This document shows positions 43,864 through 52,627 of a stretch of 64,000 nt of DNA, piece after piece; position 1 is the first letter of the stretch; each line of letters begins with the position of its first letter. The notes under the pieces were generated by a model. The model did not search any database. It saw only the letters and a list, made by a program, of their open reading frames with translations, and was not told the origin of the DNA. The DNA is from Candidatus Limnocylindrales bacterium. Its GTDB lineage: Bacteria; Moduliflexota; Moduliflexia; Moduliflexales; JAUQPW01. The position numbers were made by a program, and so were the translations under genes. The stretch spans positions 124,001-188,000 of the forward strand of contig DATMBG010000022.1 of the NCBI GenBank assembly GCA_035559535.1. The letters run 5' to 3'.

Positions 43864-43892
43864 TTGACAATTCCGCCCAAATCCATGATAAA
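43864..43892 (+). promoter_or_regulatory. Sigma-70 type promoter of the lipoprotein-ftsE unit
   Basis: TTGACA (43864-43869), 17-base spacer, GATAAA (43887-43892). The -10 lies 8 bases before the ATG at 43901, so translation may start at the later ATG (43916). Confidence 0.45.
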
Positions 43893-43900
43893 GTCACATT

Positions 43901-44362
43901 ATGATACGGTGGAAGATGAAACTTTTTAAATATTTCCAACTCTGGGTGTATTTAAGCTTCCTGGTAGGTTGTAGCTATGAAACAGCATCTCGTCCCTTAT
44001 CTCGGGAAGAATCTTATGGCTATCGATTAAAATTCATTCAAGAACCCCCCGCCAGGTTACTCAAATCTTTAGCTCTCCAGAATAAGGGGTATGTGATTGC
44101 TATCCAGGATAAAAAGGTATTTATAGACTTAACCGCTCAGGATGGAATTCAACGGGGGATGCCTTTGGGAGTTTACCGGGAAGGAACCGAAACCGAGCTT
44201 AAACATCCGGTAACCGGAGAAACTCTGGCCATATTAAGAAAGGAGCTGGGAACTATCCGGGTTTGGGAAGTCTCCGATAAATTTTCAGTTGCCTATCTGG
44301 AATCCCTGGTTAAAGGTGAGGAAATCCGTTTGGGAGACCGTGTGTGGCCAATTCAGTATTAA
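43901..44362 (+). CDS. Lipoprotein of unknown function
   Basis: 153 residues. A signal with lipobox LVGC near residue 23 places it in the envelope. The C-terminal part (GIQRGMPLGVYREGTETELK, KELGTIRVWEVSDKFSVAYL, EIRLGDRVW) has the rhythm of small beta-barrel domains seen in flagellar or envelope assembly proteins such as FlgT. Start at 43901 or 43916. It is followed by ftsE 15 bases later, so they are probably co-transcribed. Confidence 0.75.
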   Translation: MIRWKMKLFKYFQLWVYLSFLVGCSYETASRPLSREESYGYRLKFIQEPPARLLKSLALQNKGYVIAIQDKKVFIDLTAQDGIQRGMPLGVYREGTETELKHPVTGETLAILRKELGTIRVWEVSDKFSVAYLESLVKGEEIRLGDRVWPIQY

Positions 44363-44377
44363 AGAGATTAAAAAATC

Positions 44378-45061
44378 ATGTCCATGATCCAGATGTATAA
44401 CGTCTATAAGGTCTATGAAGGTGGCGTACGAGCGCTGGAGGATATCACTTTAAGCATTGAAAAAGGTGAGTTTGTTTTTTTAACAGGCCCCAGTGGAGCC
44501 GGAAAAACCACGTTATTGAAAATCATATTTCGCGAAGAACTCCCCACATCCGGTAATGTCCTGGTCAATAATTTTAATATCGCCCGACTTCAAAGATCCA
44601 GTGTCCCTTATCTGAGAAGAAACATCGGGGTCGTTTTCCAGGATTTTAAGCTTTTAAAAAAGAAAACGGTTTTTGAAAACGTTGCTTTCGCCCTTAAAGT
44701 CATAGGCGCGCCCCGACGCGAGATTGACCAGCGGGTTTTACAAATACTTCGCCTCCTGGATTTAAAAGATAAAATGGATATGCTCCCCCATCTTCTCTCC
44801 GGAGGCGAACAACAGCGGGTCGCCATCGCAAGAGCTCTGGTTAACCACCCCACCATCGTGTTGGCAGACGAACCCACGGGAAATCTCGATCAGGAACTAT
44901 CCCTGGAAATTATGAGTCTCTTCGAGGATATTAATGCCCGAGGTACAACGGTGGTGGTGGCCACCCATAACCGCATGATCATCCGGGAAATGAGGAAAAA
45001 AGTCTTTTGTCTGGATAAGGGTCGATTGGTCCGTATCGTAGACAATGGGAAAGATCTTTAG
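44378..45061 (+). CDS. ftsE: Cell-division ABC ATPase FtsE
   Basis: 227 residues. With FtsX, FtsE activates periplasmic peptidoglycan hydrolases at the division site. Walker A GPSGAGKTTLLK, signature LLSGGEQQRVAIARAL, Walker B IVLADEPTGNLD, His of the switch in VVATHNRMI. The opening MIQMYNVYKVYEGGVRALED is typical of FtsE. No FtsX follows: the next gene, on the other strand, is rsmI. The missing partner may be elsewhere, or this could be a related lipoprotein-export ATPase (LolD-like). Confidence 0.85.
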   Translation: MSMIQMYNVYKVYEGGVRALEDITLSIEKGEFVFLTGPSGAGKTTLLKIIFREELPTSGNVLVNNFNIARLQRSSVPYLRRNIGVVFQDFKLLKKKTVFENVAFALKVIGAPRREIDQRVLQILRLLDLKDKMDMLPHLLSGGEQQRVAIARALVNHPTIVLADEPTGNLDQELSLEIMSLFEDINARGTTVVVATHNRMIIREMRKKVFCLDKGRLVRIVDNGKDL

Positions 45062-45062
45062 A

Positions 45063-45172
45063 AGTATGGGAGTGTGGGGGAGTATGGAAGTATGGGAGTT
45101 CTATCTTCTACACCTACACCCCCACACTTCTACACCCCCACACCCCCATACTTCCATACTCCCATACTTTAC
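45063..45172. repeat. Octamer-family hairpin between convergent ftsE and rsmI
   Basis: gtatgggag units at the left, and their reverse complement (cttccatactcccatac) at the right, can form a long imperfect stem. Position between converging genes fits a bidirectional transcription stop. Confidence 0.65.
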
Positions 45173-45849
45173 CGCTTTCCTTCCAGGACCAGGGTAATTT
45201 CTCCTTTGATGGGGGTATTTTCAAATTTCTCGATAAGGGTACTCAGAGGGCCCCGTAAAACCTCTTCGAATTTTTTGGTAAGTTCCCGGGCTACGGCGGC
45301 CTTTCGATCTCCCAAAATTTCTTTCAGATCCTTCAAGGTTTCTAGAAAACGATGGGGGGACACATACATAATTAAAGTTCTCGGTTCCTCTCGAAGAGAT
45401 TCTATCTTTTTAAGCCGCTTACTTCTCTTATGGGGTAAAAATCCGATAAATACAAAACTATCAATGGGAAGACCGGAGACCACAGCAGCACTTACAAAAG
45501 CCGTAGGTCCGGGGATACAGACCACCGGAATATTATTTTCTATAGCCTGTTGAAGCAATCGATAGGCAGGATCCGATATGCCCGGGGTTCCGGCTTCGGA
45601 AACAAGGGCGATGTTGAGTCCGGATTTTAATTTATTTATTAACTCAATGGCTTTAAATTCTTCATTGGCATCAAAATAACTGGTAATCGGAACATGAATA
45701 TCATAGAAGGATAGAAGTTTTCGCGTTGTTCGCGTATCCTCAGCAGCAATAAGATCGACTTCCCTGAGAATGCGGAGAGCGCGTAGGGTAATATCTTCTA
45801 AGTTGCCAATGGGGGTACTGACAATATAAAGAGTCCCGGTTTTGGACAT
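45169..45849 (-). CDS. rsmI: 16S rRNA (cytidine1402-2'-O)-methyltransferase RsmI
   Basis: 226 residues. SAM-dependent methyltransferase of the tetrapyrrole-methylase fold. Opening GTLYIVSTPIGNLEDITLRA, then AAEDTRTTRKLLSFYDI, VSEAGTPGISDPAYRLL, and VCIPGPTAFVSAAVVSGLP. The frame is short of the longer RsmI C-terminal part (usual length about 275-290), ending at EGKR, so it is a compact version. Converges with ftsE. Confidence 0.95.
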   Translation of the reverse strand: MSKTGTLYIVSTPIGNLEDITLRALRILREVDLIAAEDTRTTRKLLSFYDIHVPITSYFDANEEFKAIELINKLKSGLNIALVSEAGTPGISDPAYRLLQQAIENNIPVVCIPGPTAFVSAAVVSGLPIDSFVFIGFLPHKRSKRLKKIESLREEPRTLIMYVSPHRFLETLKDLKEILGDRKAAVARELTKKFEEVLRGPLSTLIEKFENTPIKGEITLVLEGKR

Positions 45850-45967
45850 AATCCTTCATCCAGGATGATAGATGATTCATCCTGGAACTTTTGGTCAGGT
45901 TGTGAAAAATAGAATTAAGATTTTTTCTCTAGACAACTCGCCAGGAGTATATTACCAATTTAAGGAG

Positions 45968-46078
45968 TCAGGGGTTAAAAAACAAAAATCAGAAGTCAGA
46001 AAAGTAAAGTTTCTACTCACGTGGTGAGGGAATTGTTTTTATTCAATCCCCTGACTCTTGGATTCTGACTTCTGATCT
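45968..46078. repeat. cagaagtcagaa-type inverted repeat
   Basis: atcagaagtcagaa and ttctgacttctgat frame a loop before the aminotransferase start. The same unit occurs at 57131-57170, where it overlaps the end of a coding region. Confidence 0.55.
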
Positions 46079-46089
46079 TAAAAAGATGT

Positions 46090-47286
46090 ATGATGCGATT
46101 ATCTCAACGTGCCAGTGCCATAAAGCCGTCTTCAACCTTGGAAATTACCACCTTAGCTAAGAAAATGCGAGCCGAAGGGATTGATGTCATCGGATTTGGT
46201 GCGGGTGAGCCGGATTTTGATACCCCTTCCAATGTAAAAGAAGCAGCCATTCGAGCTATTCAAGAGGGTTTTACAAAATACACCCCGGTTCCGGGTATTG
46301 ACGAACTGAGGGCCGCCATTGCTAAGAAACTTGAAAAGGACAATAACCTGATTTATCGACCTTCTGAAGTAATTGTTTCTTGTGGAGCTAAACATGTTCT
46401 TTTCAATGCCATCATGGCCCTGTTTGAGGAAGGGGATGAAGTGATCGTGGCTTCTCCTTATTGGGAAACCTTCTTAGAGCAAATACAGCTCATGGGAGCT
46501 ACACCGGTGATTGTTTACACAGATGAGTCGACCGATTTTCAAGTCACCCGGGAACTTCTAGAAACAGCCATAACAAAAAAAACCAAAGGTCTGATTCTCA
46601 ATACGCCCTGCAATCCCACGGGAGCAGTTATAGACCGTGAGCATTTAAAGGCCATAGCCGCTCTGGCCGTAGAAAAAAATATCTATGTAATTTCTGATGA
46701 GACGTATGAAAAACTGGTTTATGAGGATGCCGAACACGTAAGCATTGCATCCTTAAATCCAGAAATTAAAGAACTGACCCTTACCGTCGGAGCCTTATCT
46801 AAGTCCTATTCCATGACAGGATGGAGAATCGGCTATGCAGCGGGTCCTGCCGAAGTGATCAAAGCCATGGTTAATCTTCAGAGTCAGAGTACCTCTAATC
46901 CTACTTCCATTGCCCAAAAAGCAGCCTTGGAAGCCCTTACAGGACCTCAGGAGGCTCTCAGCGAGATGCGCCTGGAGTTTTTGAGAAGGAGGAATTATAT
47001 CGTTCAGGAATTAAACACGATCCCTGGAATTTCTTGCTTAAAACCCAAGGGAGCTTTCTATGTGTTTCCCAAGGTATCCAGCCTTTATGGAAGGACCTAC
47101 CAGGGACGTACCATCTCCAACTCTAAGGATCTGGCATCTTATTTGCTAGCTGAAGCCAGGGTAGCAGTGGTTCCCGGTTCGGCCTTTGGTTCCGATCAGC
47201 ACGTGAGATTATCCTATGCTTTATCCATGGAACACATCCGGGAAGGATTACATCGGATAAAAGAAGCTATTGGGAAACTCCTCTAA
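46090..47286 (+). CDS. Class I aminotransferase, aspartate type (AspC/AspB-like)
   Basis: 398 residues. Family opening LSQRASAIKPSSTLEITTLA, IGFGAGEPDFDTP, NTPCNPTGAVIDRE, the aspartate in VISDETYEKLVYED, and the Schiff-base lysine in GALSKSYSMTGWRIGYAAG. The conserved arginine of the C-terminal domain lies in DQHVRLSYALS. Makes aspartate or aromatic/prephenate-related amino acids by transamination with 2-oxoglutarate. The neighbours give no further clue. Confidence 0.93.
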   Translation: MMRLSQRASAIKPSSTLEITTLAKKMRAEGIDVIGFGAGEPDFDTPSNVKEAAIRAIQEGFTKYTPVPGIDELRAAIAKKLEKDNNLIYRPSEVIVSCGAKHVLFNAIMALFEEGDEVIVASPYWETFLEQIQLMGATPVIVYTDESTDFQVTRELLETAITKKTKGLILNTPCNPTGAVIDREHLKAIAALAVEKNIYVISDETYEKLVYEDAEHVSIASLNPEIKELTLTVGALSKSYSMTGWRIGYAAGPAEVIKAMVNLQSQSTSNPTSIAQKAALEALTGPQEALSEMRLEFLRRRNYIVQELNTIPGISCLKPKGAFYVFPKVSSLYGRTYQGRTISNSKDLASYLLAEARVAVVPGSAFGSDQHVRLSYALSMEHIREGLHRIKEAIGKLL

Positions 47287-47334
47287 AACTTAAAGTAAAG
47301 TCCTTTTTCTGTCACCAGATCCCAATAAATTCCC

Positions 47335-47363
47335 TTGACTTATAGCCAGGAAGGTGCTAAATA
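47335..47363 (+). promoter_or_regulatory. Sigma-70 type promoter of the DnaC-like gene
   Basis: TTGACT (47335-47340), 17-base spacer, TAAATA (47358-47363), about 39 bases before the ATG at 47402. Confidence 0.5.
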
Positions 47364-47401
47364 TGGGTTCTTTAAAAGAACCAGGTTTTTGAGGAAATTC
47401 T

Positions 47402-48160
47402 ATGACTCTGCAAGAAAATATATTGACTTCCCAAACCCGAGGGGTAAGGTGTAAGGAGTGTGGAGACACGGGATGGCGGGTAAAAAATCAAGGTTCTGTG
47501 GAAACTGTGGAGAGATGTACATGCTACCGCATGAAGAGGAAAGAACATCTTCTTCTAAAAGCCTGTATTCCGGAGAGATATATGCAATGCTCTCTGGAAA
47601 ATTATAACCCACAGCCCTACCCGGATTGTGATGCCTCCATAGGTCGTGCCAAAGTTCTGGTTGAGCAATTTGTAAAAGAATATCCGGCCCGGAAAATAGG
47701 ATTGTTATTCATGGGAGGTTGTGGAGTCGGCAAAACCCATCTGGCGGTAGCCGCCATTAAATATCTCATTCTTGAAAAAGGCATCCCTTGTCTGTTCTAC
47801 GATTTCAGAAACCTCATAAAGGAGCTGCAGAATTCTTATTCCCGAGACTCTGAGTATTCGGAGTCAGACATTCTAGAGCCTGTACTATCCAGAGAAGTCC
47901 TTGTGTTAGATGAATTGGGGGCCAAAGTTATGAGTCCCTGGATACGGGATATCTTTACGCATATTCTCATTCAAAGGTACAATAACAATCTGGTTACTCT
48001 GATCACCTCTAACTGGATGGACGAAGAGGATAGAGGAATCCAGGAAGAAACCTTAGAGGATCGTATTGGCTATCGGCTACGGTCCAGACTCTATGAAATG
48101 TGCAAAACCATCGTGATAAAAGGGAAGGATTATAGAAAGTTTCGTGAGATTCGGAATTGA
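47402..48160 (+). CDS. DnaC/IstB-like AAA+ ATPase
   Basis: 252 residues. N-terminal zinc-finger-like cysteines (CKECGDTGW and ERCTCYRMKRKEH) are followed by the ATPase core: Walker A GGCGVGKTHLAVAAI near residue 106, Walker B REVLVLDELGAKV near residue 165, arginine finger region SRLYEMCKTIVIKG. The family includes replicative helicase loaders (DnaC, DnaI) and IstB transposition helpers. No transposase is adjacent, so a helicase-loader role is more likely, but neither is proven. Confidence 0.85.
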   Translation: MTLQENILTSQTRGVRCKECGDTGWRVKNQGSVETVERCTCYRMKRKEHLLLKACIPERYMQCSLENYNPQPYPDCDASIGRAKVLVEQFVKEYPARKIGLLFMGGCGVGKTHLAVAAIKYLILEKGIPCLFYDFRNLIKELQNSYSRDSEYSESDILEPVLSREVLVLDELGAKVMSPWIRDIFTHILIQRYNNNLVTLITSNWMDEEDRGIQEETLEDRIGYRLRSRLYEMCKTIVIKGKDYRKFREIRN

Positions 48161-48269
48161 AACGCAAGGATCCTCGCCGAGGATAAGAACCAGATAAAGG
48201 GGTCAGAAGGAGAACCTGGGGTATTGGGAATATGCTCCTGGATAAGGCTTATCAGAGATATTTTTTATC

Positions 48270-48298
48270 TTGACAGGATTTCTAGCGTTTGTTACCTT
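48270..48298 (+). promoter_or_regulatory. Candidate promoter of the Mgl-like module
   Basis: TTGACA (48270-48275), 17-base spacer, TACCTT (48293-48298), about 80 bases before the ATG at 48378. The -10 matches at only three of six bases. Confidence 0.35.
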
Positions 48299-48377
48299 TT
48301 CTCTACATCTGCAGAGGGGGTTTTAAAGTTATTTCAGAGCATAACTTACATCTTTATGAAGTCCGAAGGAGGGCTTA

Positions 48378-49502
48378 ATGATCATTCCGAGAGGTAAAGT
48401 TATCCACGAAGCCCTGAGTACATCCTTTACGGATATTAACGAGCTTCTCAGAGATCTTGCAGAAAATAGTTTTACTGGTTGTTGCCAGGTTAGTTTTTGG
48501 GAATACGAGGGGATCTTATTCATGGATACAGGCAAGATTGTCAGTGCCTTAGAAGAAATTCAAAAAGATCCCCCGGTCTGTACAAGTGGTGAAAAAGCAG
48601 TAAGAAGCATTCTGGCCAAATCCAGAGAAAAGGATGGAACGGTAACCGTTTTTCGGTTATCCAACGAACTGGTAGCCACCCTGGCCGCATCCTTAAAAAG
48701 TACCATTGTTTTAAAAGATTTGACCACAGAACTAACCAGTCTTGAAAAGCTCATTCAAAAACTCCGAAAGGAAGAACACACTGGATATATTGAGGTCATT
48801 TTAAATAACCAGGAAGGAAAAGGTTATATTTATTTCCAAGACGGTCGGGTGATGGAGAGTGTTTATAAATCCGACGAGGGAGAACTTATCTCAGGAGCTC
48901 AGGGGCTTAAGAAATTATTAGGGCTGAGTGCAGAGGTTGGAGCCGTTTTCAATGTGTATAAGGCAGATGTTGCTGCTGTCATAGAAGATACCACCAAGAT
49001 AATGGAAGGGGAGGTTTTAGATTCGGTTCTGACCGTATTTCAAAATATTTTACTTAATTTGGAAAAAGCAATCAATGACGCCATAGGCCAGGGGAAATTT
49101 TTGGAAATTTTCAAAAGGGTTTTAACGGCCTATGCCAATAAATATCCCTTTTTAGATCCCTTTGCCGGTGAGTTTAACTATAAGGATGGAGCCCTCTCTT
49201 TTGAAGGAACCGTAACCGTAGATGAGTTTGTAGAAGGGGTTTGTGATACCATTCGGCAGACCGTGGAAGAGGCGGCTAAAAGAACTCCAAAGGAAAAACT
49301 TCTGTATAATATTCATAACCGCTTCCAAACTATAAAAGGAGAATACAAACAAGATATCGAAAATCTTAAACTGATGAGTAGATTACCCGAACTTCTGGTA
49401 GAGCCTGCCGAACCTCCAAAACCTGCTAAGGAAAACCTGGAGGAATCCAAGGAAAAGAAAGGGTTATTGAGTAGACTCCGGTTAAACATCAAATCTGAAT
49501 AG
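48378..49502 (+). CDS. DUF4388/PATAN-like and helical regulator, first gene of Mgl-like module
   Basis: 374 residues. Not firmly recognised. Two similar strand-rich units in the first 190 residues (LAENSFTGCCQVSFWEYEGI with LFMDTGKIVSA; LRKEEHTGYIEVILNNQEGK with IYFQDGRVMES) have the rhythm of DUF4388/PATAN domains, which occur beside Mgl-type GTPases. The middle and C-terminal parts are helical, ending in a proline/lysine-rich tail. A GAAGGAGG precedes the ATG. Ten bases separate it from the HAMP protein. Confidence 0.7.
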   Translation: MIIPRGKVIHEALSTSFTDINELLRDLAENSFTGCCQVSFWEYEGILFMDTGKIVSALEEIQKDPPVCTSGEKAVRSILAKSREKDGTVTVFRLSNELVATLAASLKSTIVLKDLTTELTSLEKLIQKLRKEEHTGYIEVILNNQEGKGYIYFQDGRVMESVYKSDEGELISGAQGLKKLLGLSAEVGAVFNVYKADVAAVIEDTTKIMEGEVLDSVLTVFQNILLNLEKAINDAIGQGKFLEIFKRVLTAYANKYPFLDPFAGEFNYKDGALSFEGTVTVDEFVEGVCDTIRQTVEEAAKRTPKEKLLYNIHNRFQTIKGEYKQDIENLKLMSRLPELLVEPAEPPKPAKENLEESKEKKGLLSRLRLNIKSE

Positions 49503-49512
49503 GGTTTGAAAA

Positions 49513-50313
49513 ATGCTTGAGAAGATCAAGGATTTTAGTCTTTCGGCTAAACTGGCCTCTCTGATTGTAATTGCGTTACTCCTTTACGGTTTTTGTATTT
49601 TTTTCCTGTTGAGTTATCTACTTGATCAGAAATTTAATAGTGTTTATCCTACCGTTCGAGGAATGATGGTCGCCCAGATGGTAGCCCATAATCTGGCCAA
49701 TACTTCATTAAACGGAAGCAGTATGACTAAAAGTCAGATCCAGCAGACTTTAAATTCTTATGATCCATATAAAAGATACGGACTCTTCTATATCATTGTG
49801 CAAAATGATAAAAATGAGGTGGTGGCCACCACGTTAGAAACGACCCCCTCTCCGGAACTGATTAAAGCAAATGAACTGACCCAGGGAAAAGAAATACAAA
49901 ACAGGCGGTTTAAGTCGGGGGATAACACCATCCAGGACGTTGCCGTACCTATTGGGGATTCCCAACAACCTAAAGGAGTTGTTCGAGCCGGGGTCCTGGA
50001 GCAGAGTGGAAGTGAAACAGGTTGGGAAATAATCAAAGAGGGAAAAATCCATGAGGTTTTGAATCCTCTTCTATGGGGAATTTTTACCGGAGCTATTGTG
50101 ATAGGCTCCCTTCTGATGCTTTTCTTTTCTAAGATTATCGTGCAACGTGTTCAGTACCTGATTGATGTCGCAGACAAAATGAGTTTTGGAGATTTGGATG
50201 TGAAGATCGTTCCAGGTCCTAAGGATGAACTGGGAATATTGGGGGAAACTTTAGAAAGTATGCGGGCCAATCTCAAAGACGCCATCGAAAGACTTAAAAA
50301 GCGAAAACAGTAA
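49513..50313 (+). CDS. HAMP-domain membrane sensor without output domain
   Basis: 266 residues. A first membrane helix (IVIALLLYGFCIFFLLSYLL) is followed by an extracytoplasmic domain (about residues 45-170) similar in size to single Cache/PAS-like sensors, a second helix (IFTGAIVIGSLLMLFFSKII), and a HAMP unit (YLIDVADKMSFGDLDVKIVP). It ends in a short coiled coil, with no kinase, cyclase or methyl-accepting domain. It probably passes a signal to the GTPase or roadblock proteins next to it. This is inference. Confidence 0.82.
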   Translation: MLEKIKDFSLSAKLASLIVIALLLYGFCIFFLLSYLLDQKFNSVYPTVRGMMVAQMVAHNLANTSLNGSSMTKSQIQQTLNSYDPYKRYGLFYIIVQNDKNEVVATTLETTPSPELIKANELTQGKEIQNRRFKSGDNTIQDVAVPIGDSQQPKGVVRAGVLEQSGSETGWEIIKEGKIHEVLNPLLWGIFTGAIVIGSLLMLFFSKIIVQRVQYLIDVADKMSFGDLDVKIVPGPKDELGILGETLESMRANLKDAIERLKKRKQ

Positions 50314-50352
50314 TTTCTTTTTAAACTCAGTCTTTAATGAGGAGTAGGGACC

Positions 50353-50856
50353 ATGCCGAAAAAGATAGATGGAAGTAAAATTACCATATTATCCTCTGAA
50401 CAGTATGAAGCCATTAAAAAGTGTTTAGGAGAACTTTACTCCAAGACCAAGGCAAATGCGGTTCTTTTTGCCGATATAGCCGGTCAGCTTATAGGTGAGC
50501 GGGGAGATACCTCCCATATTAATACAACGGTTCTGGCCGCTTTGGCTGCAGCCGATTTTTCGGCCACTGCGGAAATGGCCAAATTGGTCGGAGAAGAAGC
50601 CCGATTTAAGCTTCTCTTCCATGAGGGGGAAAAGAATAATGTCTACCTTACCAATGTCGGAGATGAGTATTTTTTGATTATCATTTTTCAATCTAATGTG
50701 GCTTTGGGGATGGTAAGGGTTTATACCAAAAAAGCGGTCGAAGCCCTGGATAAGATCATCAAAGAGGGGGGTAGCAGTAAAACTGTTACAGATATTATTG
50801 ATGATGATTTTGGAGAACTCCTGGCAAATGAGTTAGATAGCTCATTTAAAGAGTAA
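50353..50856 (+). CDS. Roadblock/LC7 family protein, copy 1
   Basis: 167 residues. Roadblock core reads TKANAVLFADIAGQLIGERG, then a helix, NNVYLTNVGDEYFLIIIF, and LGMVRVYTKKAVEALDKII. In well-studied systems (MglB of Myxococcus) such proteins are the GTPase-activating partners of the MglA GTPase. Here it precedes the GTPase gene by 23 bases. An acidic C-terminal tail of about 25 residues is unusual for MglB. Confidence 0.82.
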   Translation: MPKKIDGSKITILSSEQYEAIKKCLGELYSKTKANAVLFADIAGQLIGERGDTSHINTTVLAALAAADFSATAEMAKLVGEEARFKLLFHEGEKNNVYLTNVGDEYFLIIIFQSNVALGMVRVYTKKAVEALDKIIKEGGSSKTVTDIIDDDFGELLANELDSSFKE

Positions 50857-50879
50857 CTTGTCTCCTATCTATCACGACT

Positions 50880-51464
50880 ATGTATATTAACTGGGCTTTA
50901 CAGCAAATCAATCTGAAGATCGTTTATTATGGCCCCGGTGTCAGTGGAAAAACCACCAATTTGCTTTATATTCACTCTAAAGTGGCTCCAGAACTTAAAG
51001 GAGAGCTCGTTTCCCTTCAAACCCAAGAAGACCGTACCATCTTTTTTGACTTCCTCCAACTGGAGGTAGGTAAAATAAAAGGGAAAAAACCAAAATTCAA
51101 TTTATATACCGTCCCAGGTCAGGTGTATTATGCTTATAGTCGAAAGGTCATCCTAAATGGAGTGGATGGGGTGGTATTTGTAGCCGATTCTCAATTCGAT
51201 CGACTGGAAGCCAATCTTGAAACCCTGAACGATCTGGAGAATAATTTGAAACAGGATGGACATAAGATGGATGAGTTTCCTTGGGTTATTCAATACAACA
51301 AGCGAGATCTTCCCAATGTAGCCCCTATTCCTTATTTACAACTCAAACTGAATAAATATAACGTTCCCTATTTTGAAGCGGTGGCCAATAAAGGGATCGG
51401 AGTTTTTGAAACCCTTAAGGCAGTCATTAACCTGGTAGTGGCTAACGTCAGGAAAAAACTCTGA
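50880..51464 (+). CDS. MglA-like small Ras-family GTPase
   Basis: 194 residues. P-loop YYGPGVSGKTTNLLYIH, switch I region SLQTQEDRTIFFDFLQ with the conserved Thr, switch II TVPGQVYYAYSR (DxxG replaced by VPGQ, as in MglA), and base-specificity motif YNKRDLP. MglA proteins set cell polarity and drive type IV pilus and gliding reversals in Myxococcus. The gene overlaps the second roadblock gene by one base, so they are co-translated. Confidence 0.92.
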   Translation: MYINWALQQINLKIVYYGPGVSGKTTNLLYIHSKVAPELKGELVSLQTQEDRTIFFDFLQLEVGKIKGKKPKFNLYTVPGQVYYAYSRKVILNGVDGVVFVADSQFDRLEANLETLNDLENNLKQDGHKMDEFPWVIQYNKRDLPNVAPIPYLQLKLNKYNVPYFEAVANKGIGVFETLKAVINLVVANVRKKL

Positions 51465-51844
51465 TGGATCAAGATCTTCCCTCAACTCAAAATCTCATTG
51501 AAGAAAAGCTTCAAGAAATCAGTAAAGAAGGCCGCTTTGATCTGCTGGTTCTATTTAGTGAAGAAGGTCTTCCCATGATTCAGATTCCATCATCTAAGTA
51601 TGATAAAGACAATTTTATTGCCCTTTCTATCCTGCTCAACGACCTGGCAAAAGTCGCAGAAACGTTAGATTCTTCCCTCAAAGTCGTGGAAACTTCTATT
51701 ACCACATACCATAAAACCAAAATCGTGGGTCGTATTTTTTATGTCAACGGAATTCGCTTGAATCTGGTCGCCATCGTCCCACCTGAAGTGGCCTATCGTA
51801 AATTTTTCAATAAGGCAGTTAAAGCCCTTTCGGCTATTTTATAA
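51464..51844 (+). CDS. Roadblock/LC7-like protein, copy 2
   Basis: 126 residues. The pattern fits a roadblock domain: EGRFDLLVLFSEEGLPMIQI, a helix (FIALSILLNDLAKVAETL), then RIFYVNGIRLNLVAIVPPEV and a last helix. Shorter and more divergent than copy 1. Overlap of stop and start with the GTPase gene (TGATG) indicates tight coupling. Possibly the true MglB-like regulator, with copy 1 as scaffold or second partner. Confidence 0.75.
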   Translation: MDQDLPSTQNLIEEKLQEISKEGRFDLLVLFSEEGLPMIQIPSSKYDKDNFIALSILLNDLAKVAETLDSSLKVVETSITTYHKTKIVGRIFYVNGIRLNLVAIVPPEVAYRKFFNKAVKALSAIL

Positions 51845-51848
51845 CTTT

Positions 51849-52193
51849 CTAACCCGGCGGCCATCTCATACCTCTCCCCCCTAAAAGATGGAGATGAAGA
51901 TGGTAAACCGACTGTCCCCCTTCGGGATTACAATTTATAACCAATCGGAACCCACGATGATGAACGTTTTTTAAAGTCGCAATTTTTTTTGCTACCAGGA
52001 TCATTCTTCCCATGAGCATCTCTTCCTGATCTGGAACATCCATTAAAGTAGCTATATGCTTTTTGGGAATGATGAGAACATGAACCGGAGCTTGAGGATC
52101 GATATCTTCAAAGGCAAAAACCTGATCATCTTCATACACAACGGTACTCGGAAGCTCTTTTTTAACGATCTGGCAAAAAATACATCTCCTCAT
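51849..52193 (-). CDS. HinT-like HIT-family protein
   Basis: 114 residues. The HIT triad is in [17 protein letters not shown] at the C-terminus, the opening is [20 protein letters not shown], and HVLIIPKKH is also conserved. Purine nucleoside phosphoramidase of broad distribution. It overlaps the hisI gene by 4 bases, a common arrangement in many bacteria. Confidence 0.95.
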   Translation of the reverse strand: MRRCIFCQIVKKELPSTVVYEDDQVFAFEDIDPQAPVHVLIIPKKHIATLMDVPDQEEMLMGRMILVAKKIATLKNVHHRGFRLVINCNPEGGQSVYHLHLHLLGGRGMRWPPG

Positions 52194-52567
52194 GATCCGT
52201 AAACCTTCTTTTCATCGAACACCTTTTCCTGAATGATAGTACTGGTTTCTAAATCCTTCTCCAGGCGCCTGTAAAAACAACTACGATAACCTTCATGGCA
52301 CGCACCGACCACCTGTTCCACTTTAATTAACAGACAATCCCCATCACAATCCAAAAATACCTCCCGTACAAATTGATAATGACCGGAAGTTTCTCCTTTT
52401 GTCCATAACTTCTTCCGGGATCGGCTCCAAAAATAAACTTTACCCGTCTCAAAGGTTTTTTCTAAGGCGGTACGGTTCATATAACCCATCATGAGGACCT
52501 CATTATTTTCTGCATCTTGAACAATGGCCGGAATTAAACCATTTGAATCAAATCTGAGCGCTGTCAT
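52190..52567 (-). CDS. hisI: Phosphoribosyl-AMP cyclohydrolase HisI
   Basis: 125 residues from ATG 52567; a longer GTG frame to 52603 adds 12 residues with no ribosome-binding site. Third step of histidine synthesis. Family marks: [39 protein letters not shown], and zinc cysteines in [13 protein letters not shown] and [14 protein letters not shown]. Stand-alone cyclohydrolase without HisE fusion. No other his genes are in the window. Confidence 0.95.
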   Translation of the reverse strand: MTALRFDSNGLIPAIVQDAENNEVLMMGYMNRTALEKTFETGKVYFWSRSRKKLWTKGETSGHYQFVREVFLDCDGDCLLIKVEQVVGACHEGYRSCFYRRLEKDLETSTIIQEKVFDEKKVYGS

Positions 52568-52627
52568 GGAGTACTCTTTTGGACTATAAAGCCCCAAAGG
52601 CACAAAGGAAACCGGATAAAAAAGTAT

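Noticed and set aside
45074-45553. Plus-strand ORF of 159 residues
   Set aside because: Begins in the octamer hairpin and is antisense to rsmI.
47402-48160. IstB partner of an IS21-type transposase
   Set aside because: No transposase gene or terminal repeats nearby; helicase-loader-like protein is more likely.
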